NCBI GenBank assembly: GCA_023213395.1
Contig: CM041465.1
Coordinates: 238,645,741-238,709,740, forward strand
DNA from: Cycas panzhihuaensis
Lineage: Eukaryota > Cycadophyta
Direction of reading: 5' to 3'
DNA length: 64,000 bases
Part shown: one piece after another, positions 43,880-55,234 of the stretch
Layout of the letters: every line of letters starts with the position of its first letter
Position numbering within the stretch: position 1 is the first letter of the stretch
Translations under genes and position numbers: made by a program
The notes under the pieces: model-generated
Told to the model about the DNA's origin: nothing
Database searches by the model: none
What the model saw: only the letters and a program-made list of their open reading frames with translations

Positions 43880-44290
43880 GTGAGGAGAGTCAAACTCTCT
43901 CAGAGGTGAGGAGGATATTAGATTTGATATCCCCTTACGTGCCCATATTAGAGGAGGGTCCAACATGGAACATGATATATCACACACTATTGGGACACTA
44001 AATCAAGTACTTTAGTTGTGCATTATAATTTCAAGAAATGTTCCTAGATATGAGGATGGAACTAAGACTTCAAGAGTTAGAGCTCAAGACTATAGAGGAT
44101 GAGAGACATCACTTACATAAGATGACATTGGCACATGTAGGAGTATAATCTACTCCATCTAGGAGCACCACAGTTTAGTAGGGGTAGCATCTTCTACCAC
44201 TTAGGGAGTTAATATATGGACCAACTCTAGACATAGAGGAGAGGACATATCCAGGAGTATAAGAGAGATCTCACCAACGTTCATAGAGAT
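43880..44290 (+). pseudogene. E4 antisense gene, coiled-coil exon
   Basis: It reads LSEVRRILDLISPYVPILEEGPT, matching E2 AEIRRLIEAMAREIFPQVYAEGQP, then after two stops a charged helix (MRMELRLQELELKTIEDERHH). A (TG)n microsatellite follows at about 44400-44420. Confidence 0.6.
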
Positions 44291-45254
44291 GATTGTATTT
44301 TATATGTATAGAGGGGATATGAGGGAGATATAAGGTATTTTATGAGCCTTAGATGTTATATGATGAGCTATATGAGTGATAAATATACTATACTCCTTTG
44401 TGTGTGTGTGTGTGTGTGTGTATTAATCACTTTCTCTCAAAACTTGTATATAATGGATGATTAATTCTAAACTCTTTCCCCCCTTTATTTCCTTTTATAA
44501 ATTGAATGTGATATATATTCATCGATATGAAGATCCATGAAAACATATAATGGTTTTATATTTTTTCTTCTCTTTTTTGTTCTTTTATCATTTATATTTT
44601 TTTTGAGTTTTCTGCTTAATATATACTTGGTAGTTTATACTCATTCTAGAGTGAAAAAGGGTCTTAAAAGGAAAAGATTATAAGGAATAATGAAGGATAG
44701 GAAACAAATAAAATATAAAAGAGAGTAAATGGAAAGGATTACTAATTTTATTTCTATAAACATAAAACCATTTGAAACAAATGGTAATAGGTTTATAAAA
44801 CCATAAGATGGAATAATATAAGTTTCTCTAAGAAAAACTTATATAATTTACATCATACACTAGATAGATTATATAAACATAAAATAAAATCCATATTCAT
44901 ATGATATATCTTTAGAAAAACATGTTATTTACAAAATGAAAAATTAATTTCACTCAATAAACAACTAGTTTTCTAAGTATATTGGATTCCTCATTGGCTC
45001 CTTCCAAGGGCAAGAAGCTTTTAGGATCTTGCCACCTGCCAAGATCCTCCATGGCTCATGTTTTCCATGTGGGTCTATCCATTCTAATATTTTATTCCAT
45101 CCCTAAACCTATAATCTTAACCTCAACACTAAAACCTTTACCCTCAAAAACCAGTAGTTTATACTCTTTTCAAAGTGGTAGTTTATACTCATTCCAGAGT
45201 AGGGTTCCCCTAACTAAAGATGAGAGTCATTCAAAATAATCATCCAAGATAAAA
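44291..45254. other. E4 interval without recognisable coding
   Basis: It contains the TG microsatellite (44400-44420), a C-run and T-rich stretches, and a GC-richer block at 44982-45236. That block is open on the + strand but shows no motif and is probably chance. If the order were as in E1 and E2, integrase would be expected near here. I see none on the - strand. Confidence 0.4.
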
Positions 45255-45640
45255 GATACAAGATCATCAACTTTAGTGTTAAAGGTTTGAGGAATATACT
45301 AGATAGTGACTGGAGAAAATAATAACATCAATGATGAAGCTTGATGGTGAAGGAGAAGAAGTCATGAAGAATGTACCTAATATATCCTAACTAACTGGTA
45401 GATTATAATCTAAGAATTAAAATAAGTGATAATGGGTCTAAGATAAGAATGAGAAATATCAGATAAAGCTCATATAATGGTAGAGTATCTAGCTTTATTA
45501 TTAGTTGCTTTGGGTATAAATAGGCCAATAGAGAGTATGGGATTTCCTAATTAGTCATAGATTATCTAAGTAGCAGAAGATAGTCCTAGGTTTTCTCTAC
45601 TACCTCTATCAGTGACAATACTCAATGCCATAGGAAGATA
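45255..45640 (-). pseudogene. E4 additional archaeal-type RNase H (aRNH)
   Basis: On the - strand VTDRGSRENLGLSSAT aligns with E2 FTDGGSRGNPGPSAAA, then LFIPKATNNKARYSTII with FLPEATNNEAEYTAVI, and FSPVTI, a stop, YIPQTFNTKVDDLV with FSSVDIQHIPRAFNAKVDGL. Stops and base changes disable it. Here it lies between RNase H and the antisense gene, whereas in E1 and E2 it lies between the antisense gene and the 3' LTR. Confidence 0.75.
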
Positions 45641-46389
45641 AGACTAGTATTTGGAGACAATATAATCAATAGAGGAGTGTGAAGGAATTAATCAATAAGG
45701 AGATGGTAGGGAATGAGGTTGGTTCTAACTCCAAAGAGGGAAAAGAAAAATCATAATTAGGATAACCATAATCAATAAGAATAAAAGGTATCAAGTAAGG
45801 TTTGATCATAACTGAGGCCATGATAGACCTAAATAACTAGATCTAAACATCTTGAATGACTCATCCAAATAAACCCAACCTATTACATGGATAGGTGGGA
45901 TAAAGTTGTCATATGACTTACCTTAAATTACAAGAGGATGATAAATATATATATTTTTTAATACTCTTTTTTACTTTTTTACTTTTTTTTTATTTTTATT
46001 TTTTTTATTTATTTACTTTTTAATAAGCTTTCACCTTTTACTTTTTTTTTTTTTAATATTTATAAGAAAGGACTTATAACCATCCAATTATGAAGTTCTT
46101 TTACTCACCATAGTAAGGATTTATCATTTTTAATGGAACCAAAATAAAATAAGAGACCAATCTCCTTAAGGACTAAATCGTAGGAGAAAGAGGAAATCAA
46201 AGTCATAATATCTCCAAACATAAAGGGAAGGTGACAAAATGAGTACTCACCTCAAAATGTAGATAGAGAAAATCAAGGATGATAAAAAGAAAAAACAAAA
46301 AGAAAATAATAGGTGATAAATGACCAAGAAGGAATACTTAAAATAAAGGACTAGCAAGTAAAGGTATGATTTGATTAGTTAATAAAGTA

Positions 46390-46960
46390 TCTAAAGCTAA
46401 TGAATAAGTCTCTCTTTTTAAGGATGGGGATAAATGTTGAAGCTAAGGGTTTGAGTTCTCTCTTGAGTATAGAGCTCAAAAGAGATAAATACTAATATCC
46501 TTGAAAAAGAGTACTCGTAATTAATACATATGCTAAAGGAAGAAATTGACTAGTTTCAACCATGATCTATGTAATGACCATACATTTCTTAGATTTTCTA
46601 TTGATGATTTGAAAGTCAAATTCTTATAATAGTAAGGGCCATTTGCCTAGTCAACTAGTGAGGTTAGTTTTGATCAGTAAATATCTAATAGGATTAGATT
46701 GGATGATAAGATGGACCTTATTTCTAAGAAGATAGTATCATAAATTCTTAATGGCAAAGATTAAAGAAAGACATTCCTTTTTGGGAAGGGTATAATAAAG
46801 TTTAGTAGCTACTAAAGTCCTATTAATGAAGTAGATAGCTCATTCTTTACCAAAATCATCCTCTTGTGCCAACACACCCACTAATGATTCTTTTGTAGAG
46901 AAAGTATATAAAATAAAAGGTTTATCAAACCTTGGTAGAGTAAGCACAAGTGCTAAGATT
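46390..46960 (-). pseudogene. E4 Ty3/gypsy RNase H
   Basis: It reads ESLVGVLAQEDDFGKE, AIYFINRTLVATKLYYTLPKKE and HLIIQSNPIRYLLIKTNLTS, then QIINRKSKKCMV. It matches E1 ESLGALLA, AIYFISHTLMATKLNYSPFEKE and VIVQSDPLHQLLTRSNLTS. Stops are present. Confidence 0.75.
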
Positions 46961-46989
46961 AAGCCTTGTTTCAATTTATCAAAGGACTC

Positions 46990-47780
46990 TTAAACTTGAG
47001 GAGTCCATTGAAATTCAATGTATTTCTTTAAAAGATTAGTAATAGGCTTAGCATGCAAAGAAAAATTGGTAATAAAACATCTTAAAAAACCAAGTCTACC
47101 TAAAACTAATTTAATCTATTTTTGATTTTTATGGGGAGGCATATCAACAATTGCCCTAATTTTGTTGTAATCTATTATAATCCCATCATGGCAAATGATG
47201 TTATCCAACATTCTTCTTAACATCACAGAAAATGCACATTTAGACAGATTAAGATATAAATAATATTTTCTATATCTTTTAAAAATTGTTCTTAATTCAT
47301 AAATATAATCATGTCTTTTACAAGAAAAAGTAAACATATCATCTAAGTATACAACAATAATATTGCTAATTAGATCATGGAAAATATGAACCATTTCTCT
47401 TTGATAAATAGCACTAATATTTTTAAATCCGAAAGGCATGACCTTATAAACAAAAGTGTCATAAGGAGTAGTGAATGTAGTCTTATGATGATATCATGAT
47501 GTAATGGAAATCTAATTATATTTGAAAAAATTATCCATAAGAGACATCACTTTGAAACCACTTGTTTGATCCCAAATCTAGTCAAGAAAAGGGATAGGAA
47601 AATTGTCCTTGGGACAAGCATCATTAATGTCTTGTAAGTTAAAGCAAATTTAGATTAAAACATTTTTCTTTGCATCTAAAATTGTATTACAAACCCATTG
47701 ATAGTAATCCACACTCTTAATGAATCCAACTCTTAATAATTTCTCCACTTCTTGTTTAATAGCAATAGAAATATATGGAT
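46990..47780 (-). pseudogene. E4 reverse transcriptase
   Basis: Blocks in order are VEKLLRVGFIKSVDYYQW, NDACPKDNFPIPFLD, KVMSLMDNFFKYN, TTFTTPYDTFVYKVMPFGFKN and the active site VVYLDDMFTFS (YLDD, the standard form) within the open segment 47439-47116. Stops elsewhere prevent expression. The connection region (ITNFSLHAKPITNLLKK) follows. Confidence 0.85.
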
Positions 47781-48099
47781 GAATAGGTCACTACTTTTGG
47801 CATTTAGGTTTAACACTAGGAGTGATTATGATATTATATTCAATGACTTGGGAGTCAAGGTTGTGCATATCATTATAGTCTGGAGTAAAAACTGAATGGA
47901 ACTCATGAAAAAGATCCTTAAACTAAGTGATCTCTTGAGAAGTAGACGTAGCTCCAAGTTTAATAATCTTAGGGGTATTGCCTAGTTCTAAATCAACATT
48001 AATAATTTATTCCATAAGCATAGAATTTCCATCTTTAAAGAGAATGATTAGAGAAATAGTTTCCTAAGGCTAGGAATGATGAACTAGTGGTGAATCAAG

Positions 48100-48967
48100 T
48101 CATCTTACTTTTGAAAAACCTGACCTATAATGACCAAAGAGAAGATTAGGAGATGATCTTACTAGATGTTCAAGGATCACCTCATCATTTTCAAAATGAT
48201 CTAAGTGAACAAGGTTGATAAAGAGTAAATTCTTTGGTAGATTAGTCGATAAAGAAAGGGGGTTAAAATGTAGAGGATAATCAACTAAAGAGTTCAAATA
48301 GATAGGAACAAACTCATTGATTAAAGAAGCTTGAGAGAAAGGGATAGGTCTATCAATAAATTCCCAAGTTAATATAAAAGTTTGTTTAAATTCTTGATGG
48401 TGAGAATAATAATCTTCATTAGACAAAAACACCAAGACGAGGGATGATGGAGAAGCATCAATAAAAGAATGAGAAGGAAGGGAAATGATAGAAACTAAAT
48501 TCATTTCTCATACTCGATTAGAAGTACTTTAATTCCTTTGGAAAGTATCACGTGGATTGATAACCTCGTCATCTAATTCTAAATTATAGTGCCTATGTAA
48601 TAACATCTTCTTCTCATATTTATTTAACCATGTAATAAAAAGAGAAACCAATAAAAAAGAGGCATAGGATTAGCTGGCACATCATATGGAAAGAAATTAT
48701 ATGATTAATTGAAGGAACAATCATAGTATAATAAATTAAAGCATTTGCCATCAAAGGAAAACACAAAACCTATGAGAAATAGATCTGAGTAGAGAGAGGA
48801 ATATTTGAATCAGTAATTTCACTTACAAGCATTTCCTCATAAGATGTAATAGAACATAATGTCATTTCTTCATTAAAATAAGAAGAGGAAACTAAAGATC
48901 TATAAGTTAGACCCCAAGAATAAGGAATGGGTGAGGAACCTGGTGAAATAGAGATAATTTCCACCAA
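48100..48967 (-). pseudogene. E4 linker between protease and reverse transcriptase
   Basis: The open pieces 48967-48770 and 48504-48100 are Ser/Pro-rich. The second ends HLDHFENDEVILEHLVRSSP, matching DYFKDDEALLEHLAGLTP of E2, so the position in the polyprotein is certain although the sequence is otherwise unremarkable. Confidence 0.6.
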
Positions 48968-49049
48968 ATCAACATCCTTTACTTATCCCTAAGGAGGAGG
49001 AGTTTCAGTGGAAAAATATTGGCCTAAACATAATGATTGAAAGAAATAC

Positions 49050-50046
49050 TCTAAAGAGTTAGATGACTCACTAGGCTCAGTAAAGGCCTCAATAAGTGGC
49101 ACTAACTATTTAATAGGATTTAATTTTTATTTTAGAATCTTTAGTTCTCCTTCATGAATGAACCAAATTTCACTTAGAAAAGAAGAACAAACAACAAATA
49201 TTTGGGTGACCCATGGTCTATCAAAAAGGATATTGTATTCTAAATTGAGATCAATGATGGTCAATTTAGTAAGAACCATTTTTTATTTTAGAGCCAAGGG
49301 AAGAGTCACTTGACTAAGGGGAACTTTCTAATTTCTATCATGTCCCTAATAAATTCACTCACATGTATCAAAGATCAAAATTTCTAGATCCTTAACAAAG
49401 AGAAGAGGGATCATATTAATAGATGATCCCTTATCAATGATGACATATTTAATGTTAATATCATCCTTAATTAGCTTGATATAAAATGGAGGTATGCCAT
49501 TTAGAGTGTGAATGGTATGATTAGGTAATATGGCTAGGTCAAAAAAAGTATGGAAGTGAATGAAGAGACTATAGCAAGAACTCCCAATATATCAAACAAG
49601 AGATAACATTGCTTAGGGCAATACTTCAACAAATCTATGACTAAAATACTAGTAGGAATGGTCAACAACTCATCAACCAAAGTGAATGATCCATCCTTTA
49701 TACTAGAAGGAATGGATCTAAACCTGATAAGATGTGGGGCTACAAGAGGTAAAGTGTTAAGGTTCTTTACCATCAAATCATCAAGTGATTTAGATAGACC
49801 TATACTTTTAGTTGTCTCCATTATATTAATTATTCTCTTGGTCTCACCGCCTTTGAAAGGTGGATGAGCTTGATTATTAGTGCATTTTGTTGAAGGATTA
49901 GGGGGAGTAGTATTCTTCTTAGATAAATTAGAACCAAAAGACTCATCTTCATTTTTTTGAACCCATTTTACCCAAACCTTATCATCCTTATTTTCTTTAT
50001 CCTTGTGTTGAGGTAAGGGATCTTTATGAATCATTTGGTCTATCAA
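49050..50046 (-). pseudogene. E4 gag-protease linker and protease
   Basis: The open stretch 50046-49534 ends in FTLVDELLTIPTSILVIDLL, like E2 LSVVDELHTVAAGMSLMDVL. Below it the catalytic remnant reads VIIDKGSSINMIPL (near 49405-49450) and the second block EYNILFDRPWVTQ (near 49200-49240). Asp is retained, but frames are broken. Confidence 0.7.
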
Positions 50047-50094
50047 TATCTTAAAAGGATGCTTTACTTAAGCATTTATATTTTGAGTTATAAT

Positions 50095-51900
50095 TTAGAC
50101 CATATGACATTCACTTCTATCATGGGTATTTATTTGGTAGTAAGGACACCATTTAGTCTTTCTGAAAGAGGGAGGGGATGGGGGAGGAGCTTGTTTATTC
50201 CTTCCTTTAGTAAGATCTATTACTTTTACCTCTTGAAAGGGTTGATTTTGCGTAGGACTATCAACACAAAACTTGATGTTGATCACATGCTCCAAAGATC
50301 TAATGGAAGAAATTAAGTGATCATAGGTAGGTTCAGGATGGGGGGTCTTAGTTGCTTGAATGATTTCTTTAGAGGGAACAAATTTCTCAACCTTCTTAAT
50401 ACCTGCCTAAATTTTAAAAGTCTAGAGCTAAATACTAATCAACAACTTCTTCATGAGTTTAAAGGCCAAGCTTGAGTACTTCAAGATATATGTGTGGCCT
50501 TAAAGCATTAGTAAACAGATCGAAAAGGAGACTAAGATTAAGACGTGAATAATAAGCATGTACATGGTCTTAGAACCTTCTTATAAAATCCTTAGAAGTT
50601 TCATTATGATTTTACTTGATAGCCAAAAGAGATTTAATGCCAAATTCAAAAGGTCTTACTATATCAAAATAGTTGATAAAAGAATCAACTAGTTATTAAA
50701 ACAAGAGAATAGAGGATGAGGGAAATTGATAAAACCATTTAGGAAATAAGTACATTATGACATAATCATACAGTATGAAATCTACATGAGTAAGTAAGAA
50801 TACTTGTATATAAGAAGTTGGGTCTTCAAAGGAATCACCTAATAATTTAGGTAACTTAGGAAAGAATGGAGGGATTGGAGATAATAGGACCTCATGTGAA
50901 AAGGGAGACTTCATGTAGTCTAGAAAGGGCTTCTTTGGCCTCAACATGGTGGAATGTTAAGGCAAGGATTATGAGTGTGGAGTGATAGAAAGGATGAGTT
51001 GTTGTTATTGAGGAAGAGAATGGGATGGAAGAGTGTATAAAATATTAAACCAAGCTATAAGATTAACCATAGAATTAGTTTTGAGGAAGAATGAGGTTGA
51101 ATGAAGGAAAAGGGGTTTGTTATAGAATCAATTTGGGAACTTGAGATGAAGAAGTAGGATTAAAAACTTGTAGAACTTGAAATTAACTACTTGAAACATA
51201 AGGATAGATAAGATGGGTACGAGGGATATGTTGAGAAGAAGAGACTACATTAAGTGCCCTAGGAGAAGAAGCCTGAAGTCTAACACCTTGTGGTGCAACT
51301 CTATGGGATAAGTGAACTAGCAATTGAGTTGAAGATGATATAAGGTGAGAAGAGGCTACCCTAATAGGATAGAAATAAATAAGTTGTGACATTGATAAAG
51401 GTAAACCTACTTGATGAGAGGTAGGAGCATGAGAAGGACTAAGGTTACCTTGAATAGGTATAGTAGAGGTACCCTCATATGTAGAAGGTACTATATAAGG
51501 AGAATGGTTTCAAACTTATAATCTAGAAGGAGAGGGAAGAGGTTGAGAATGAACTAACTTGTGATCTTAAACCTCCTTTGAAGGAGGAGAATAAGGCCTT
51601 AGTGAATGAGGATAGGAAGATAAGGGTGACCAAGTAACATCAAGAGCAACTAAAGGCTCAACTTGTATTAACTCATACTTCTCACATAATGGATCAAATT
51701 ATCAATGATGTGGAGAGGATATTATAGTATGAGTCTCTAGATAAAAAGGATCTTGATATCCTAACATGTAAATAAGAGTAAGGACCCTAGTAAGAGTGAT
51801 CTCAAAATAGGATAGATGTGGTTGAGTATGAATCATTTCTTCTTGTGCAAATGAAGGATTTATAAAAGAAGCATCACCATAGAATTGAGAGGGTTCTAGA
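50095..51900 (-). pseudogene. E4 gag
   Basis: The 50947-50696 frame reads KPFLDYMKSPFSHEVLLSP, matching the E1 FMDYR...LSIEALRTNLLPHP region. Just below come LVDSFINYFDIVRPFEFGIKS and FTNALRPHIYLEVLKLGL. The zinc motif near 50095-50150 reads KWCPYYQINTHDRSEC, with one His now Tyr. Upstream parts (51392-51183) are open but hard to align. Confidence 0.75.
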
Positions 51901-52127
51901 TACCCTTACTCCACAAGTATTTCATATAGTTGGGTTAAATCTTTGGGGAGGATAAACATAAGTATCATGTACATGATGTTCTAAAGAATTAATGTAAGAA
52001 GATGAAACTTCATGAGTGAAATGTGAGGGTTGTGATTAAATATTAGGCAAGAGACCATAAAGTCTCAATAATCACCTTAGAGTGGGTGCTATAGTTTCTA
52101 TCACTTAAATAAGAAAATAAATAGTAA

Positions 52128-52145
52128 TCCCAAATATGGTAGCCA
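52128..52145 (-). other. E4 primer-binding site
   Basis: On the - strand TGGCTACCATATTTGGGA, 6 bp inside the 5' LTR end. It matches the E1 and E2 sites with C-to-T type changes. Confidence 0.65.
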
Positions 52146-52151
52146 AAAGGA

Positions 52152-54464
52152 TGGCATGCATCAATTGGAACTAGACTAAGTATCTCTTAACTAACATTAT
52201 GTTTTCTTTATTTCAAGTCTAAGCCAAGAGACAAGAAGCCTAAGAGAACATAAGGGACCACCTTTTCCAACTCCTGAGAAGGAGTCTCCACCTAGTTATG
52301 CCATTTAACTAAGATTTGAATAAAACAACAAAAGACTAAGATGTATAAGAGGTGGTGGAATCCACTAGTACACATAATTAGATAGAGGAGTTTTGAATTT
52401 GGGATTACACTAATAATATATCTTGTGTCCTTCCTATGGACTCCTTTCCTCCTATTATTTAAACTTTTTGAATTTTACTAAAATGAAGGAAAAATGGTTA
52501 GGTAATAGAAAGGTTTTCTTTTTTTTTTCCTTTGTTTATCTTTATATTTTCAAATAAAATACAATCACAAGAGCAAATAATGGGACAACAAGGTCAAACT
52601 ACCTTCTTTTCAATAAACAAGTAAGAGAACTAACTACACATATAATTAATTTTTCTTTTTTTAATTTATAAAATAAAGTTCTCTAAGAATTGAAGAGAAA
52701 CTAATTCCTCTAAACGCAAAACATGCCTTTTTGTTAAGAATAACTAATATGAAATACAACTAGCATAACATACAACTATATATGTAATTCAATGAAAGAT
52801 CGAATAATATGTGATGGCTTTATAATGTTTTTTATTTGATTCACATGCTATTTTCTTCTTTAGAGAATGGTTTCAAGAGAAAAGAGAGATTTCAAAAATA
52901 TATTTCAACCACTATGAATGATATTATGTCCATAAAAGGCATATGCAACTAACCACAATTAAACTTTTCAAACGTAAACCATGAATTATAATGATAGAGA
53001 GATTCTAACACTTATGGAGTCTTTTAGACACCATAGGATCCTTGAATCTTATACAATCTGATTACGACAAAAATATATCATTCATAAATTTAAATTTCTT
53101 TTCTTAAACAAGATAAAATGAAAATAATAAAGTCAAACAAGACAATACTAGGAATTTTCTATAATTTCTAATCTATTAATGAATTTTTGCCTCAAAATAG
53201 CTTTCTCTCTTTTAGATATAATCAAACATTTTTAAGTTTTCCTTTAAAACCAATAAGGAAAAGAAAAAAACCTTAGAACAACCAACTCAATAATATCCAA
53301 AAACAAGCAAAGGTAAAACTAGGCCTCTTAAGAAACTTAGACAACTGAGGAGAATGGTAGAGAGTAACTTTATCTATGGTGAAGAGATGATCATTCTTTA
53401 TAATAGTCTGTCCTTTTTCTTCCCACAAAGGGTTGACCTTTTAGCCAAGTTTTCCAAGGAAAAAATATACACAAACATATCTTAGAAATTAGTAAGAAGA
53501 GAGGAACAATTCTAAGCAGTTATCAAAAGAATAATAGAATTATAAGAAACTAAAAAGGAAAGATCTTAGTAGGAAAGAGAAGTTTGAAGCTAAAAATTTT
53601 ATAAGAAACTAAGTACTTTAAGAAGCATCAACCAATGAGATTTATGCAAAAACAAGTCAGAAAATGGAGCTTGAAAAATTTTCCCTTGAGCTTCACCTTT
53701 TCTTCGTGGCAATTCTCCAAATAATAGTGGAAATCTCTCAAAATCTCAAGAATTACACACCAAAAGCTTAATCTCTATCACACAAAAAAACATAAATGAT
53801 ATAACATAATATGGTTCCTGAGAGTTCTAGGCATGAATGAGGTAGGTTTTCATCAAATCTAGGTGGTGACATGCAAAAAACGGACATACTAATTTAAAAT
53901 TTTATATGCATAATAGTAAAAGACATGACCGATCATGCTTTATTAACAACCAAAAACTCAACTTTCTTAATAAAATGCAACCAATTGCATTTTTGGAAAG
54001 ACCAAAAATATGATAAATCAGGAGGTCAAAATGACTCATTGATAGGTCAAAAAAATAATTTTTTATTAAGAAATTAAGCACAAATGATTTAATCAATGAG
54101 GAAAATAGCCCAGAAAGGATGAAAACTATAAGCATAATCCCAAAAGTGATAAAATGAGATAATTTAAAAGGTGAATTAAAGGAAAAGATCAAAGCAAACA
54201 AGTGTTTTAAAGAAAAAGTAAATCGAAATGATCATGAAGGAGAGATTTTAATGCCATAATTAGCACTCATCGGTAGGTGAAAGAATATATATTACATCAT
54301 CACCATCCAGCATACATCATCCAATAAAATTATCATCACATTTCATCAAAACATGGCCTAGTACATCATAAAAAAAGCCTTAATCAATCATATTAAACAA
54401 AAGTAATACAAGAAACTTGTTAAAGGTGATAAGGATTAATTAAAATCCAAGTTTTGGTAAAACA
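52152..54464 (-). repeat. E4 5' LTR
   Basis: Copy of 38981-41290. In element direction it begins TGTTTTACC at 54464 and ends GCATGCCA at 52152. Confidence 0.9.
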
Positions 54465-55234
54465 ACTCCTAGATGCAACCATATACTCTTTATGTTTTTA
54501 TATAGACTTATAAATCTACCCTAAGGAAAGGTTATGGTTTATCCTCATAGATTTAGGCCTTATGATTGCATGATCTCTCCTCACATCTTGGGCTTATAGT
54601 AAAGTAGACAATCTGTTGCTCCAATTTTCTACCTTAAAAATGTAATGCAATGTATATACAAACAAAGGAAGTGTAGTGTAACTAATCCTTTTCTCTTCTT
54701 CTCTATTTTTTTATCTTTACTTTTTTTTTTTCTAATGAACGAAAGTAAAAATTGGAGAAAAGAGAGATAAATAAACTAAAGTAACTCCTCCTCCCTCCCC
54801 CCTCCCCCCACTCCCTCTCCCTTGCCCCCCTTAGAGCTTTTTTATCTTTTTCTCTTTTATTTTATTTTGTAAAATAGGGGAAAAGAAGTAATAAGAAATT
54901 AAGAAACCTTTATGCCTTTATTTTTTTTTTTTTCTTTGATACACAACAAAAATAAGAAACTAAAAGGGGTAAGACATACCTAAATAAGCATAGGTTGAAG
55001 TAGTGAAATCTCCCTTCTAGTAAATTGTGATGTCATTAGTATGATTAGAAGAGAATAAAGCTAATTATTATGAAAACCTAGTTCTAAATAATTGAATCTG
55101 TTACCAAGATCTATTATATTTTATAACAAGAATAAGATTTGAACCTATAATCAAATGTAAGTATATAAACTACATATCATTTAATATATATATACAAAAA
55201 GTATAAGTATTACTAAGTATACCAAATTTAATAG
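54465..55234. other. AT-rich interval, nothing recognised
   Basis: No coding or element ends are seen. It includes a C/T-only stretch near 54786-54832 and T homopolymers near 54719-54732 and 54919-54934. It is the right flank of the E4 target site. Confidence 0.5.

Larger units (their letters stand above)
38981..54464 (-). mobile_element. E4: AT-rich degenerate Ty3/gypsy Tat-lineage element
   Basis: LTRs of 2310 bp (38981-41290) and 2313 bp (52152-54464) flank about 10.9 kb. The flanks ACTCT (38976-38980) and ACTCC (54465-54469) are a 5 bp duplication with one mismatch. In element direction the order is gag, protease, RT, RNase H, aRNH, antisense PMD gene, LTR. No integrase is visible. Base composition is far more AT than E2 and stops are dense, so this copy is old. 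Confidence 0.88.

Noticed and set aside
44982-45239. An 85-residue open frame in E4 on the + strand
   Set aside because: Low-complexity repeats (SLYSFQS twice), no motif, and no match to the antisense gene of E1 or E2.
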